Shown here in pieces: positions 7,487 to 13,883 of a DNA stretch of 37,397 nt. Under the pieces are notes generated by a model. The model searched no databases. It saw only the letters and a program-made list of their open reading frames with translations, and was not told where the DNA came from. Every line of letters begins with the position of its first letter. Positions within the stretch are counted from its first letter, which is position 1. This DNA is from Clostridia bacterium (GTDB lineage Bacteria > Bacillota > Clostridia > TANB77 > CAG-508): NCBI GenBank assembly GCA_017528375.1, contig JAFXOY010000160.1, positions 1-37,397 of the forward strand, written 5' to 3'. The position numbers and the translations under genes were made by a program.

Positions 7487-7811
7487 AATTAATTGGTATT
7501 TTTAATTCTTGACCTATTTTTAAATCACTAATATTTAAATTATTTATCTCTTTTATATCATATATTATATCTCTAACATCTTTATTTTTATAATAAGAGT
7601 TTTTCAGTTGTTCTTCTGAAGCTATCTTCCATAAAGTATCTCCTTGAGTTACATATACAGTTTTATAATCTATTTTATTGCACGAATATGTTGCATTTAC
7701 TAATGCACTTCCTCCTAATAATATAAGTAAGAATAAGATTGTTGTACTTACTACAAATTTTTTAGCATTAACTATTTTTTCATATTTACATCCTCCTTTT
7801 AATACGAACAT
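7485..7811 (-). CDS. LysM-domain membrane/secreted protein, YneA-like SOS cell-division inhibitor candidate
   Basis: About 100 residues: an N-terminal membrane helix (VVSTTILFLLILLGGSALV) and a C-terminal LysM domain (VYVTQGDTLWKIASEEQL ... LKIGQELKIPIN) that binds peptidoglycan. Size, layout and an SOS box in the promoter match YneA of Bacillus, which delays division after DNA damage. Start is uncertain. ATG 7811 opens the whole frame but has no ribosome site. A perfect AAAAGGAGG lies 8 bases before ATG 7783, which reads ATG AAA AAA TAG; one more A in that 6-A run would give MKKIVNAKKF in the LysM frame. So the true start is either the unleadered ATG 7811 or ATG 7783 with a 1-base deletion. 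Confidence 0.75.
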   Translation of the reverse strand: MFVLKGGCKYEKIVNAKKFVVSTTILFLLILLGGSALVNATYSCNKIDYKTVYVTQGDTLWKIASEEQLKNSYYKNKDVRDIIYDIKEINNLNISDLKIGQELKIPIN

Positions 7812-7828
7812 CTTTTTGCTATGCTTTT

Positions 7829-7857
7829 ATTATAGAAGAACTTTTGTTCGTTGTCAA
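7829..7857 (-). promoter_or_regulatory. Consensus promoter with LexA (SOS) box
   Basis: On the minus strand: TTGACA (7857-7852), 17-base spacer, TATAAT (7834-7829), a perfect sigma-A promoter. The spacer holds CGAACAAAAGTTCT (7850-7837), which fits the Gram-positive LexA/DinR box CGAACnnnnGTTCG in 13 of 14 positions including both half-sites except the last base. LexA bound here would cover both promoter elements, so the LysM gene should be induced by DNA damage. Confidence 0.88.
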
Positions 7858-7883
7858 GAGGTATTTAAAATTATTTTTCAAAT

Positions 7884-8462
7884 TCATAAAATAATCGGTT
7901 GAATCTGTTCTCTCTCTAATGCTTTTTCTAATGTATCAATTATCAATTTTGAATCAAACACTAATGAATTAGGTTTCGTAATTGGATTATCTTGTCTAAA
8001 TGGAACAAAATAATAATTCTTTCTATTTAAAATTTTTCCTATGTTTTCTGCGCTGCCTGATAAAGCATCATTTGTAGAAATAGCAATAACTAATGGACGT
8101 TGATTTCTTAAGTGTGATTTAGCTGCCATTGCAACTGGAGTATCTATTATTCCATTTGCAAGTTTTGCTATAGTATTTCCAGAACACGGAGCGATAAGCA
8201 TTATGTCTGTCATTTTTTTAGGTCCGATTGGTTCCGCTTCTTGTATAGTATGAATAATGTCTTTATTAGTAATTTTCTTTATTTTATTTATATGATCAGA
8301 AGCGGTTCCAAATTTTGTATCTAGATTATAACTGTTATATGACATTATAGGAATAACTTCTGCACCTAATTTAACTAAACTTTCCATTTGCTCTATTGTC
8401 TTCTCAAAAGTACAAAATGAACCAGTAAGAGCAAATCCTATTTTTATGTTTTTTAAGCTCAA
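7884..8462 (-). CDS. dpaB: Dipicolinate synthase subunit B
   Basis: 192 residues, flavoprotein fold. Motifs: IGFALTGSFCTFEKTIEQME (P-loop-like FMN site), IMLIAPCSGNTIAKLANGI and TPVAMAAKSHLRN, as in DpaB/SpoVFB. With DpaA it makes dipicolinic acid in the mother cell, the Ca-chelate of the spore core. dpaA, usually directly upstream, is not in the window: the upstream neighbour is the unrelated secreted hydrolase. Start is TTG at 8462, 7 bases after AAAGGAGG. A sporulation-type promoter lies just upstream. Presence of this gene is the main evidence that the organism forms endospores. Confidence 0.9.
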   Translation of the reverse strand: MSLKNIKIGFALTGSFCTFEKTIEQMESLVKLGAEVIPIMSYNSYNLDTKFGTASDHINKIKKITNKDIIHTIQEAEPIGPKKMTDIMLIAPCSGNTIAKLANGIIDTPVAMAAKSHLRNQRPLVIAISTNDALSGSAENIGKILNRKNYYFVPFRQDNPITKPNSLVFDSKLIIDTLEKALEREQIQPIIL

Positions 8463-8496
8463 ATTTTTCCCTCCTTTACATACATCAATCTATTAC

Positions 8497-8524
8497 TATA
8501 GTATGAAATTATGTAAATAAAAGT
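8497..8524 (-). promoter_or_regulatory. Candidate sigma-K/sigma-E promoter of dpaB
   Basis: On the minus strand CATACTATA (8505-8497) fits the mother-cell -10 CATAnnnTA; AC lies 17 bases upstream, as in sigma-K promoters. The short consensus makes this modest evidence, but dipicolinate synthase genes are mother-cell controlled in Bacillus. Confidence 0.45.
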
Positions 8525-8540
8525 TCGTTTACCCAAAAGA

Positions 8541-8573
8541 AAGAAGCACCTCAAAATATGAAGTGCTTTTTTA
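8541..8573 (-). terminator. Terminator of the SleB-like hydrolase gene
   Basis: AAGCAC(CTC) pairs with (GAA)GTGCTT around AAAATAT; T-rich on both outgoing strands. It lies 20 bases past the (-) stop at 8592. Confidence 0.7.
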
Positions 8574-8591
8574 AATTAATTAGAAATGAAT

Positions 8592-9425
8592 TTAACTAAA
8601 ATAATTCCAATAACCATCACCGTGGAAGCCGGTATAACCATGAGTATATTCATCAGGATGTTCAAAGTAATATATTACACTATCTTTAACAGACTGTGTC
8701 ACTTCCTTTGAAAAACAACCTAAATTTACATATCCCCACGCACCACTAAACTGGTATCTTTCAGTAAGAACTCCATAAATGGTATCCGGAAACCGACTTG
8801 AATTAACCCTATTCATAATTACTTCGACTACTTTTGCTTTTTCCTGGACACTAACCCAGTAAGAGCCATATTCGTGTCCTACAGCATTACACAAAAGTAT
8901 GTAATCTGACTCAGATACATAGTCAGTAATATCCCCTGTAAACTCAGTATTTCCCTCAGAAAAATCGTTCTCTCCATTATCCTCTTCGAAATACTCGTCT
9001 TCATAATCAGAATAGTAGTCATCTTCATATTCTACGTACTCCTCTTCTACATACCCTTCAGCATCAGCATCTTCTTCTACTATTGTTTCTGTTTCTATAA
9101 TAGTAGTAACCTCAGCTGTTGTTGTAGTAGAGTTGGTAGTTGTGGTGGTTGTTGAAGTTGTCGTTGTTGTCGTAGTAGTGATAGTTGTTGTGTCTATTGC
9201 AGAATTCCGTTCAACAATAGCAGCAATCTTTTTAAAATCACTACTTAAATCAGCTACATTTTCATCTGTTACGATTAAAGTGTTAGCTAATTTTACTTCC
9301 CCTTTTTTAGCTTTGTCGTCGTTACCTCTCTGTGTATGCACACTTGTAATAGAACCAGTAAGCAAAATTGCACACGCGCTTACTAATTCTATCTTCCGTC
9401 GGACACCTTCGGTAAATTTCTTCAT
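8592..9425 (-). CDS. Secreted cell-wall hydrolase (SleB-like) with poly-Thr linker
   Basis: 277 residues. Order: basic N-terminus and hydrophobic segment (about 11-30), a poly-Thr linker (79-108), a strongly acidic Glu/Asp/Tyr stretch (111-158), then a C-terminal domain (about 170-277) reading LLCNAVGHEYGSYW ... VVEVIMNRVNSSRFPDTIYGVL ... YQFSGAW. This matches the cell wall hydrolase family of SleB/CwlJ (a transglycosylase fold); Glu185 is the candidate catalytic acid, though the usual AEARGE motif is changed. Known family members cut peptidoglycan glycan strands, often in spores. The linker suggests display outside the cell wall. It is monocistronic with a promoter shared in design with the next two genes. 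Codon use is richer in G+C than the housekeeping genes, suggesting transfer from a Ruminococcus-like donor. Confidence 0.75.
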   Translation of the reverse strand: MKKFTEGVRRKIELVSACAILLTGSITSVHTQRGNDDKAKKGEVKLANTLIVTDENVADLSSDFKKIAAIVERNSAIDTTTITTTTTTTTSTTTTTTNSTTTTAEVTTIIETETIVEEDADAEGYVEEEYVEYEDDYYSDYEDEYFEEDNGENDFSEGNTEFTGDITDYVSESDYILLCNAVGHEYGSYWVSVQEKAKVVEVIMNRVNSSRFPDTIYGVLTERYQFSGAWGYVNLGCFSKEVTQSVKDSVIYYFEHPDEYTHGYTGFHGDGYWNYFS

Positions 9426-9487
9426 TGCTAAACATTCCTTTCTTACCCATATTGCATTTGCATATATAGGTATATAAAAAAATTATT

Positions 9488-9542
9488 TATGCAAATATTT
9501 GCATATGCTAAATATTATAACATATTATGGTAAACTTGTCCA
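9488..9542 (-). promoter_or_regulatory. Promoter and palindromic operator of the SleB-like gene
   Basis: Minus strand: TGGACA (9542-9537), 17 bases, TATAAT (9519-9514). Just downstream, at the expected transcription start, is a perfect 18-base palindrome TATGCAAATATTTGCATA (9505-9488). The sequence from -35 to -10 is shared with the two following secreted-protein genes. Confidence 0.7.
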
Positions 9543-9569
9543 GCATTATCTGGTTATTAAAAGAAATAA

Positions 9570-9597
9570 TCCTTGACCAAAAGTGGCCAAGGACGTA
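9570..9597 (-). terminator. Terminator of the first 3D-domain gene
   Basis: TCCTTGACCA / TGGCCAAGGA stem with a 4-base loop, followed on the minus strand by TTATTTCTTTT. Confidence 0.75.
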
Positions 9598-9610
9598 AGG
9601 TTATATTATA

Positions 9611-10312
9611 TTACCATGTAGTTGCAATATCCAGCTGATATGGATTACTATATGCAAATCCACCAGTATCACACACAATACCAGTGCCCAAAGAGGTTTC
9701 AACTAAACTTCCTCGTGGATGAATATCCAATGCAGCTGCACACATTACATAGTCCCCGAACATTTTGACACCATCATCCCTTACCCAATATGAATAATAA
9801 TATCCCGAATTATTCATAATGCTAATTACCCCAGACATATCTAAGTTATAATATGTCTCTTTACCAGAAGGACCATATACCACTCCAGCACTAGCAGATA
9901 ATACAGGGCCATTCCATGTAGCAGTAGCTACAGGTTCAGTAACAGACTCTGTTATTTCTTCAGTAACTATAGATGTGGTAATTGTTATAGTAGTTGTTGT
10001 AGTCTGACAGGTAGTAGTCGTAGTAGTTGTCGTTGTGGTATTTGTTGTTGTCGACATTGTTGTTTTGCTAGTAGTCGTCGTTGGAGTAGTACTATTGCTA
10101 GTTGTTGTTACTTCAACAGGACCAATAGCAAAAGCATTTGCCAGTTTCATAGGAACATTATCCTTATTTAACCTGGCGTTCGAGTAACTTTGCGAGCCAA
10201 AGTTTAATGGCACAATCAATATCTGCATAAAGCATACTATCATGAAGGAAAGAATTACAGATGCTGCCCTTCTCCGATAAATGTTGAATGTACCATTTTT
10301 TGTGCTCTTCAT
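9611..10312 (-). CDS. Secreted protein, poly-Thr linker plus 3D-like (double-psi barrel) domain
   Basis: 233 residues: membrane/signal helix (about 17-35), Thr/Ser-rich linker (69-115), and a C-terminal domain (about 133-233) with GPSGKETYYNLDMS, YWVRDDGVKMFGDYVM, HPRGSLVETSLGTGIVCDTGGFAY. The G(T/K)GIVxDTGG core is that of the 3D domain found in MltA, RpfB and YabE/YocH-type wall lytic enzymes; Asp215 is in that motif. Likely a peptidoglycan-active or wall-binding surface protein. It is a paralogue of the next gene (same GPSGKET...DTGG layout) and shares its promoter type. Richer G+C codon use than neighbours. Catalytic competence cannot be judged. Confidence 0.65.
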   Translation of the reverse strand: MKSTKNGTFNIYRRRAASVILSFMIVCFMQILIVPLNFGSQSYSNARLNKDNVPMKLANAFAIGPVEVTTTSNSTTPTTTTSKTTMSTTTNTTTTTTTTTTCQTTTTTITITTSIVTEEITESVTEPVATATWNGPVLSASAGVVYGPSGKETYYNLDMSGVISIMNNSGYYYSYWVRDDGVKMFGDYVMCAAALDIHPRGSLVETSLGTGIVCDTGGFAYSNPYQLDIATTW

Positions 10313-10332
10313 GTTTTAAACACAACCTTTCT

Positions 10333-10429
10333 TTCGTGCATATATTTATATCTGAGCACGAATTAAAAAATATTTATGTACAAAAAAGTACATGTCGAAT
10401 AGTATAACATATTTTTAAACATTTGTCTA
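10333..10429 (-). promoter_or_regulatory. Promoter, operator palindrome and leader hairpin of the 3D-domain gene
   Basis: Minus strand: TAGACA (10429-10424), 17 bases, TATACT (10406-10401). The palindrome ATGTAC-N6-GTACAT follows (10393-10376). A second inverted repeat TTCGTGC/GCACGAA with a 16-base gap (10333-10362) lies in the leader. The ribosome site (AAAGG) is 14 bases from the ATG, so translation may depend on the leader. Confidence 0.65.
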
Positions 10430-10447
10430 GTATTCTTTATTTAAAAA

Positions 10448-10485
10448 CAAAGATAACTCATACTATAAAGTATGAGTTATCTTTG
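10448..10485 (-). terminator. Terminator overlapping the stop codon of the second 3D-domain gene
   Basis: Perfect 17-bp stem CAAAGATAACTCATACT / AGTATGAGTTATCTTTG with a 4-base loop and TTTTTAAAT after it on the minus strand. The TAA stop (10477-10479) is inside the stem. Confidence 0.88.
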
Positions 10486-11103
10486 TGGTCCCCAGTTTGT
10501 GGCTATATCAAGTTGATAGCTTAAAGGGTACGTCTGAGTTTCATCAGGATAATATGATTCTGGATCATATATCCGTTCATTACTGTTTTTAGGATCAGTA
10601 ACATATGATGGAACAACAATGTTTTCACCGGTTTCTTCGTCATAATATGTATACATATATATGAATCCACCTGTATCAACAACTATTCCTTTACCGAGAG
10701 AAGTATCAACTATTGTTCCCTTGGGACGAAACCGTAAGTCTGCTGCAATCATAATATAGTTGCCAAACATTTTACAGCCATCGTCACGTATCCAGTATGA
10801 ATAGTTATTGTACTTACCTTCAACATCATTAGCATGCATGATTTCAATTACAAAACTCATATCCATGTTATAAAATGTTTCCTTTCCAGAAGGCCCTTGA
10901 ATAGTTCCTTTAGAAGCGGTAAGCTTTTCTCCTGTCCATAAGGAAGTTGAAATAGATTCTGAAGTATTAGGAATTTTACTATTTTCTGCTGAAGCAGCAG
11001 AGTGGTCTTTAGCAATACAATATAAAGTACAAATTCCTAATATAAGAAAAATAACAAATAAAATATTGTTTTTTTCTTCGCTTGGACTGTTGCTTTTGCT
11101 CAT
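10477..11103 (-). CDS. Membrane-anchored or secreted protein with 3D-like domain
   Basis: 208 residues with an N-terminal membrane helix (about 13-31), a short Ser/Thr stretch in place of the Thr linker, and the same C-terminal domain as its neighbour: LTASKGTIQGPSGKETFYNM, YWIRDDGCKMFGNYIM, RPKGTIVDTSLGKGIVVDTGG. An insert of about 45 residues after the DTGG motif (TYYDEETGENIVV...ETQTYP) separates it from the shared ending YQLDIATNW. The two are paralogues from a duplication with later divergence. Probably acts on or in the cell wall. Start ATG 11103 has AGAGGTG. Expression is driven by a promoter nested in the ackA terminator. Confidence 0.65.
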   Translation of the reverse strand: MSKSNSPSEEKNNILFVIFLILGICTLYCIAKDHSAASAENSKIPNTSESISTSLWTGEKLTASKGTIQGPSGKETFYNMDMSFVIEIMHANDVEGKYNNYSYWIRDDGCKMFGNYIMIAADLRFRPKGTIVDTSLGKGIVVDTGGFIYMYTYYDEETGENIVVPSYVTDPKNSNERIYDPESYYPDETQTYPLSYQLDIATNWGPQR

Positions 11104-11158
11104 AAGTAAACACCTCTTTGTCCTTTCAAATTTGTAAAATTATTTAACACAAATAAAA

Positions 11159-11190
11159 AATAATAGCATGTATAAATACATACTATTATT
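11159..11190 (-). terminator. Terminator of ackA, overlapped by the next gene's promoter
   Basis: AATAATAGTATGTA pairs with TACATGCTATTATT (one G-U) around TTTA, followed on the minus strand by TTTTATTT. The -10 of the downstream gene (11193-11188) lies in the 5' arm, so transcripts starting near 11181 lack most of that arm and cannot form the hairpin. Confidence 0.7.
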
Positions 11191-11216
11191 TTAACATATT
11201 TATTATAATTTGTCTA
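11188..11216 (-). promoter_or_regulatory. Promoter of the second 3D-domain gene
   Basis: Minus strand: TAGACA (11216-11211), 17 bases, TAAAAT (11193-11188). The block TAGACAAAT ... AATATGTTA matches the promoters at 10429 and 9542. Confidence 0.7.
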
Positions 11217-11236
11217 CTTTATGTTTACTTTACAAA

Positions 11237-12427
11237 TTATTGTATCAATTTCATAGTTTCTCTAGCAATAACTAATTCTTCATTTGTTGGTATAACCCAA
11301 ACTTTAATTTTTGAATCAGGAGCTGAAATTTCAATTTCTTCTCCTCTTAATTGATTCTTTTCTTCATCTAATTTAACACCTAAAAATTCAAGGTTTTTAC
11401 AAATACCGCTTCTTCTGTTAAATTGATTTTCACCAACACCAGCTGTGAATACGATATTATCTACTCCACCCATAGAAACCATATATTTTGCTATGAATTG
11501 AGCTATATTTAAATCATAAGCTTTTAAGGCAAGTGCTGCTCTTTCACTACCATTATTCATTGCAGCTTCTATATCTCTAACATCAGGAGCTTCTCCAGAA
11601 ATTCCAGCAATACCAGATTCTTTGTTTAATATTCTATCCATTTCTTCAGGAGAAATGTTTTCTTTTTTCATTAAATATGTAACTATAGAAGGGTCTAAAT
11701 CACCGCTTCTAGCACACATCATAATTCCTCCAAGTGGTGTTAATCCCATACTAGTATCAACTGATTTACCACCTTGAACAGCACATAAACTAGCACCTTG
11801 TCCTAAGTGACATACGATAGTTTTTAATTCTTCTACTGGCTTATTTTCAAGTTCTGCAACTCTTTGTGATACATAGTAATGTGATGTACCATGGAAACCA
11901 TATTTACGTATTTTATATTCTCTATAATAATGATATGGAATAGGATATAAATATCTTTCTTCAGGAATTGTTTTATGGAATCCATTATCAAAAACAGTTA
12001 CATTAGGTTTATTTGGCATTAAGTTTCTACAAGCTTCAATACCCATAGCAGCAGCCATATTGTGAACTGGAGCTAAATCAGCAACTTCTCTAATTCCTGC
12101 TACAACACTATCATCTACTAAGATAGGATCAGCATATTTTTCTGCACCTTGAACAACTCTATGTCCAACAGCATTTATTTCATCTAAGCTATCTATTACT
12201 TTATATTCTGTTTCAGTTAATTGTTTAATGATAAATTCCAAAGCTTCTTTATGAGTAGGCGCTGGATTTTCCATTACATATTTTTCTCCATTTACTTTAT
12301 GTGTTATAAAAGCCTTAGGATCCCCTATTCTTTCATAATTTCCTTTTGCTAAAACGCTCTCATTTTCCATATTAATTAATTGGTATTTTAATGATGAGCT
12401 ACCACAGTTTAATACTAATATTTTCAT
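11237..12427 (-). CDS. ackA: Acetate kinase (copy 1)
   Basis: 396 residues, normal length. Makes ATP and acetate from acetyl phosphate in the cytoplasm. Motifs: ILVLNCGSSSLKYQLI at the N-terminus (kinase signature 1; most relatives, including the second copy, have NSGSSS), GFHGTSHYYVSQR (signature 2), CHLGQGAS, MGLTPLGGIMMCARSGDLDP and FTAGVGENQ. GIMMCARSG has Cys where GTRSG is usual (the second copy has MGTRSG). It follows the second ackA copy by 166 bases, separated by a family-1 GGGGACG repeat. Start ATG 12427 behind GGAGGT. About two-thirds identical in appearance to its neighbour, so an old tandem duplication. Confidence 0.95.
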   Translation of the reverse strand: MKILVLNCGSSSLKYQLINMENESVLAKGNYERIGDPKAFITHKVNGEKYVMENPAPTHKEALEFIIKQLTETEYKVIDSLDEINAVGHRVVQGAEKYADPILVDDSVVAGIREVADLAPVHNMAAAMGIEACRNLMPNKPNVTVFDNGFHKTIPEERYLYPIPYHYYREYKIRKYGFHGTSHYYVSQRVAELENKPVEELKTIVCHLGQGASLCAVQGGKSVDTSMGLTPLGGIMMCARSGDLDPSIVTYLMKKENISPEEMDRILNKESGIAGISGEAPDVRDIEAAMNNGSERAALALKAYDLNIAQFIAKYMVSMGGVDNIVFTAGVGENQFNRRSGICKNLEFLGVKLDEEKNQLRGEEIEISAPDSKIKVWVIPTNEELVIARETMKLIQ

Positions 12428-12440
12428 TTATTTTACCTCC

Positions 12441-12494
12441 TGCACAATTGGGGACGCGTCCCTGCTGTGTAAAATGCACAGCAGGGGACAGGTC
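12441..12494 (+). repeat. Dispersed GGGGACGCGTCCC repeat, family 1, copy D
   Basis: One arm of the element: TGCACAATTGGGGACGCGTC, then CCTGCTGTG, TGCACAGCAGGGGACAGGTC. It contains two dyads (GGGACGCGTCCC and TGTG-TAAAA-TGCACA). A double, inverted version lies at 37234-37350. It sits between the two ackA genes. Confidence 0.8.
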
Positions 12495-12525
12495 AGCTTC
12501 AATTGCTTTAATTTTTTCTATATAT

Positions 12526-12554
12526 TTATAACATACAAACAACTAATTTTGCAA
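12526..12554 (-). promoter_or_regulatory. Possible promoter for ackA copy 1
   Basis: Minus strand: TTGCAA, 17 bases, TTATAA. Weak match, about 100 bases before the ATG; the copy could also be read from the pta promoter. Confidence 0.3.
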
Positions 12555-12593
12555 CTATTTTTACGTATATTCTGATAACTACTCTCAAGAATC

Positions 12594-13787
12594 TTAAGCC
12601 ATTTTGCTCTTTACATCTCTTGCAATTAATAATTCCTCATTAGTAGGAATTACAAACATCTCTATAGACGAATCAGAAGCGGAAATTTTTCCTTCTGAAT
12701 TAACAAAAGTATTATTTGCTTCTTCATCTAATTTAACGCCTAAAAATGTCAAATAATCACAAATTCTTTGTCTTTCTTTAGCATCTTTCTCACCAATTCC
12801 AGCTGTGAAAGTTATAATATCTACGCCACCCATAGAAACCATATATTTTGCAATAAATTGTGCAACATTGTATGAGAAAGAATCTAATGCAAGCACCGCA
12901 TTATGATTTCCTTCTGATGCCTCTGCTTCAATGTCTCTAAAATCTACTGACACTTCAGATATTCCATATACACCTGATTTTTTATTTAATATCTCATCCA
13001 TTTCATCAGGAGTATGATTTCTTGTTTTAGCTATATATGTTGCAACAGATGGATCAATATCTCCACTTCTAGTTCCCATAGGAATTCCACCTAAAGGAGT
13101 GAATCCCATACTAGTATCTACTGATTTTCCATTCTTGATAGCGCATATACTAGCACCTTGGCCTAAATGGCAGTTAATTATTTTTAAGTCTTCTAATGGT
13201 CTTCCTACTAATTCTGCTGCTCTATTAGCTACAAATTGATGTGAAATTCCATGGAATCCATATCTACGTATTTTATATTTCTCATAATATTTATAAGGAA
13301 TAGGATAAATATAGCTTTCTGGTGGGATTGTTTTATGGAATCCTGTATCAAAACATGCTACATTAAGCTTACCAGGCATAACGCTTAAACATGCTTCCAT
13401 TCCTGAAATAGCGGCTGGATTATGTAGTGGTGCTAAATCTATTATAGATTTTAACCCATCTAGAACTTCAGGTGTAATAACAACTGGATCTGTATATTTT
13501 TCTCCTCCATGAACAACTCTATGACCTATAGCATCAATTTCATCAATTGATTTAATAACACCATATTCATCACTTAACAATCTTGCTAAAACAAATTTTA
13601 TTGCTTTTTCATGATTTGAAACTGGTCTTTCAAACTTATGTTTTTCATTTCCAACTTTATGTGTTAAAAATGAATTACTTTGACCAATTCTTTCAAAATT
13701 TCCTTTTGCTAAAACTTCTTCTGTTTCCATTTCAATTAATTGATATTTTAGTGATGAACTACCACTGTTTAATACTAATATTTTCAT
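12594..13787 (-). CDS. ackA: Acetate kinase (copy 2, pta-proximal)
   Basis: 397 residues. All acetate kinase motifs are present in usual form: ILVLNSGSSSLKYQLIEM, GFHGISHQFVANR, CHLGQGASICAIKNGK, MGFTPLGGIPMGTRSGDIDP, FTAGIGEKD. It is the copy next to pta and closest to consensus at MGTRSGD, so it is the likelier housekeeping enzyme for acetate formation from acetyl-CoA. Start: ATG 13787 lies 9 bases after AAAGGA; the TTG at 13796 is too close to that site. The 96-base gap from pta holds a family-2 repeat. pta, this gene and copy 1 probably form one transcription unit. Confidence 0.95.
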   Translation of the reverse strand: MKILVLNSGSSSLKYQLIEMETEEVLAKGNFERIGQSNSFLTHKVGNEKHKFERPVSNHEKAIKFVLARLLSDEYGVIKSIDEIDAIGHRVVHGGEKYTDPVVITPEVLDGLKSIIDLAPLHNPAAISGMEACLSVMPGKLNVACFDTGFHKTIPPESYIYPIPYKYYEKYKIRRYGFHGISHQFVANRAAELVGRPLEDLKIINCHLGQGASICAIKNGKSVDTSMGFTPLGGIPMGTRSGDIDPSVATYIAKTRNHTPDEMDEILNKKSGVYGISEVSVDFRDIEAEASEGNHNAVLALDSFSYNVAQFIAKYMVSMGGVDIITFTAGIGEKDAKERQRICDYLTFLGVKLDEEANNTFVNSEGKISASDSSIEMFVIPTNEELLIARDVKSKMA

Positions 13788-13810
13788 ATTCTTCAATCCT
13801 TTCTTACATC

Positions 13811-13880
13811 AAAGACCGTCCCTTAATGTGTCATTTTTGACCCAAAATGAGTCCGTCCCCAAATGTGTCAAATGTGTCAA
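13811..13880 (-). repeat. Dispersed GGGACGG repeat, family 2, copy B
   Basis: On the minus strand: GACACATTTGACACATTTGG then GGACGGACTCATTTTGGGTC and GACACATTAAGGGACGGTC. Nearly identical to copy A with one extra GACACATTT unit. Fills the pta-ackA gap. Confidence 0.85.
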
Positions 13881-13883
13881 ATT

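Noticed and set aside
9133-9477. Long (+) open frame rich in Val opposite the SleB-like gene
   Set aside because: It is the complement of the poly-Thr linker; repeats of ACN codons give an open Val/Cys frame on the other strand. No ribosome site.
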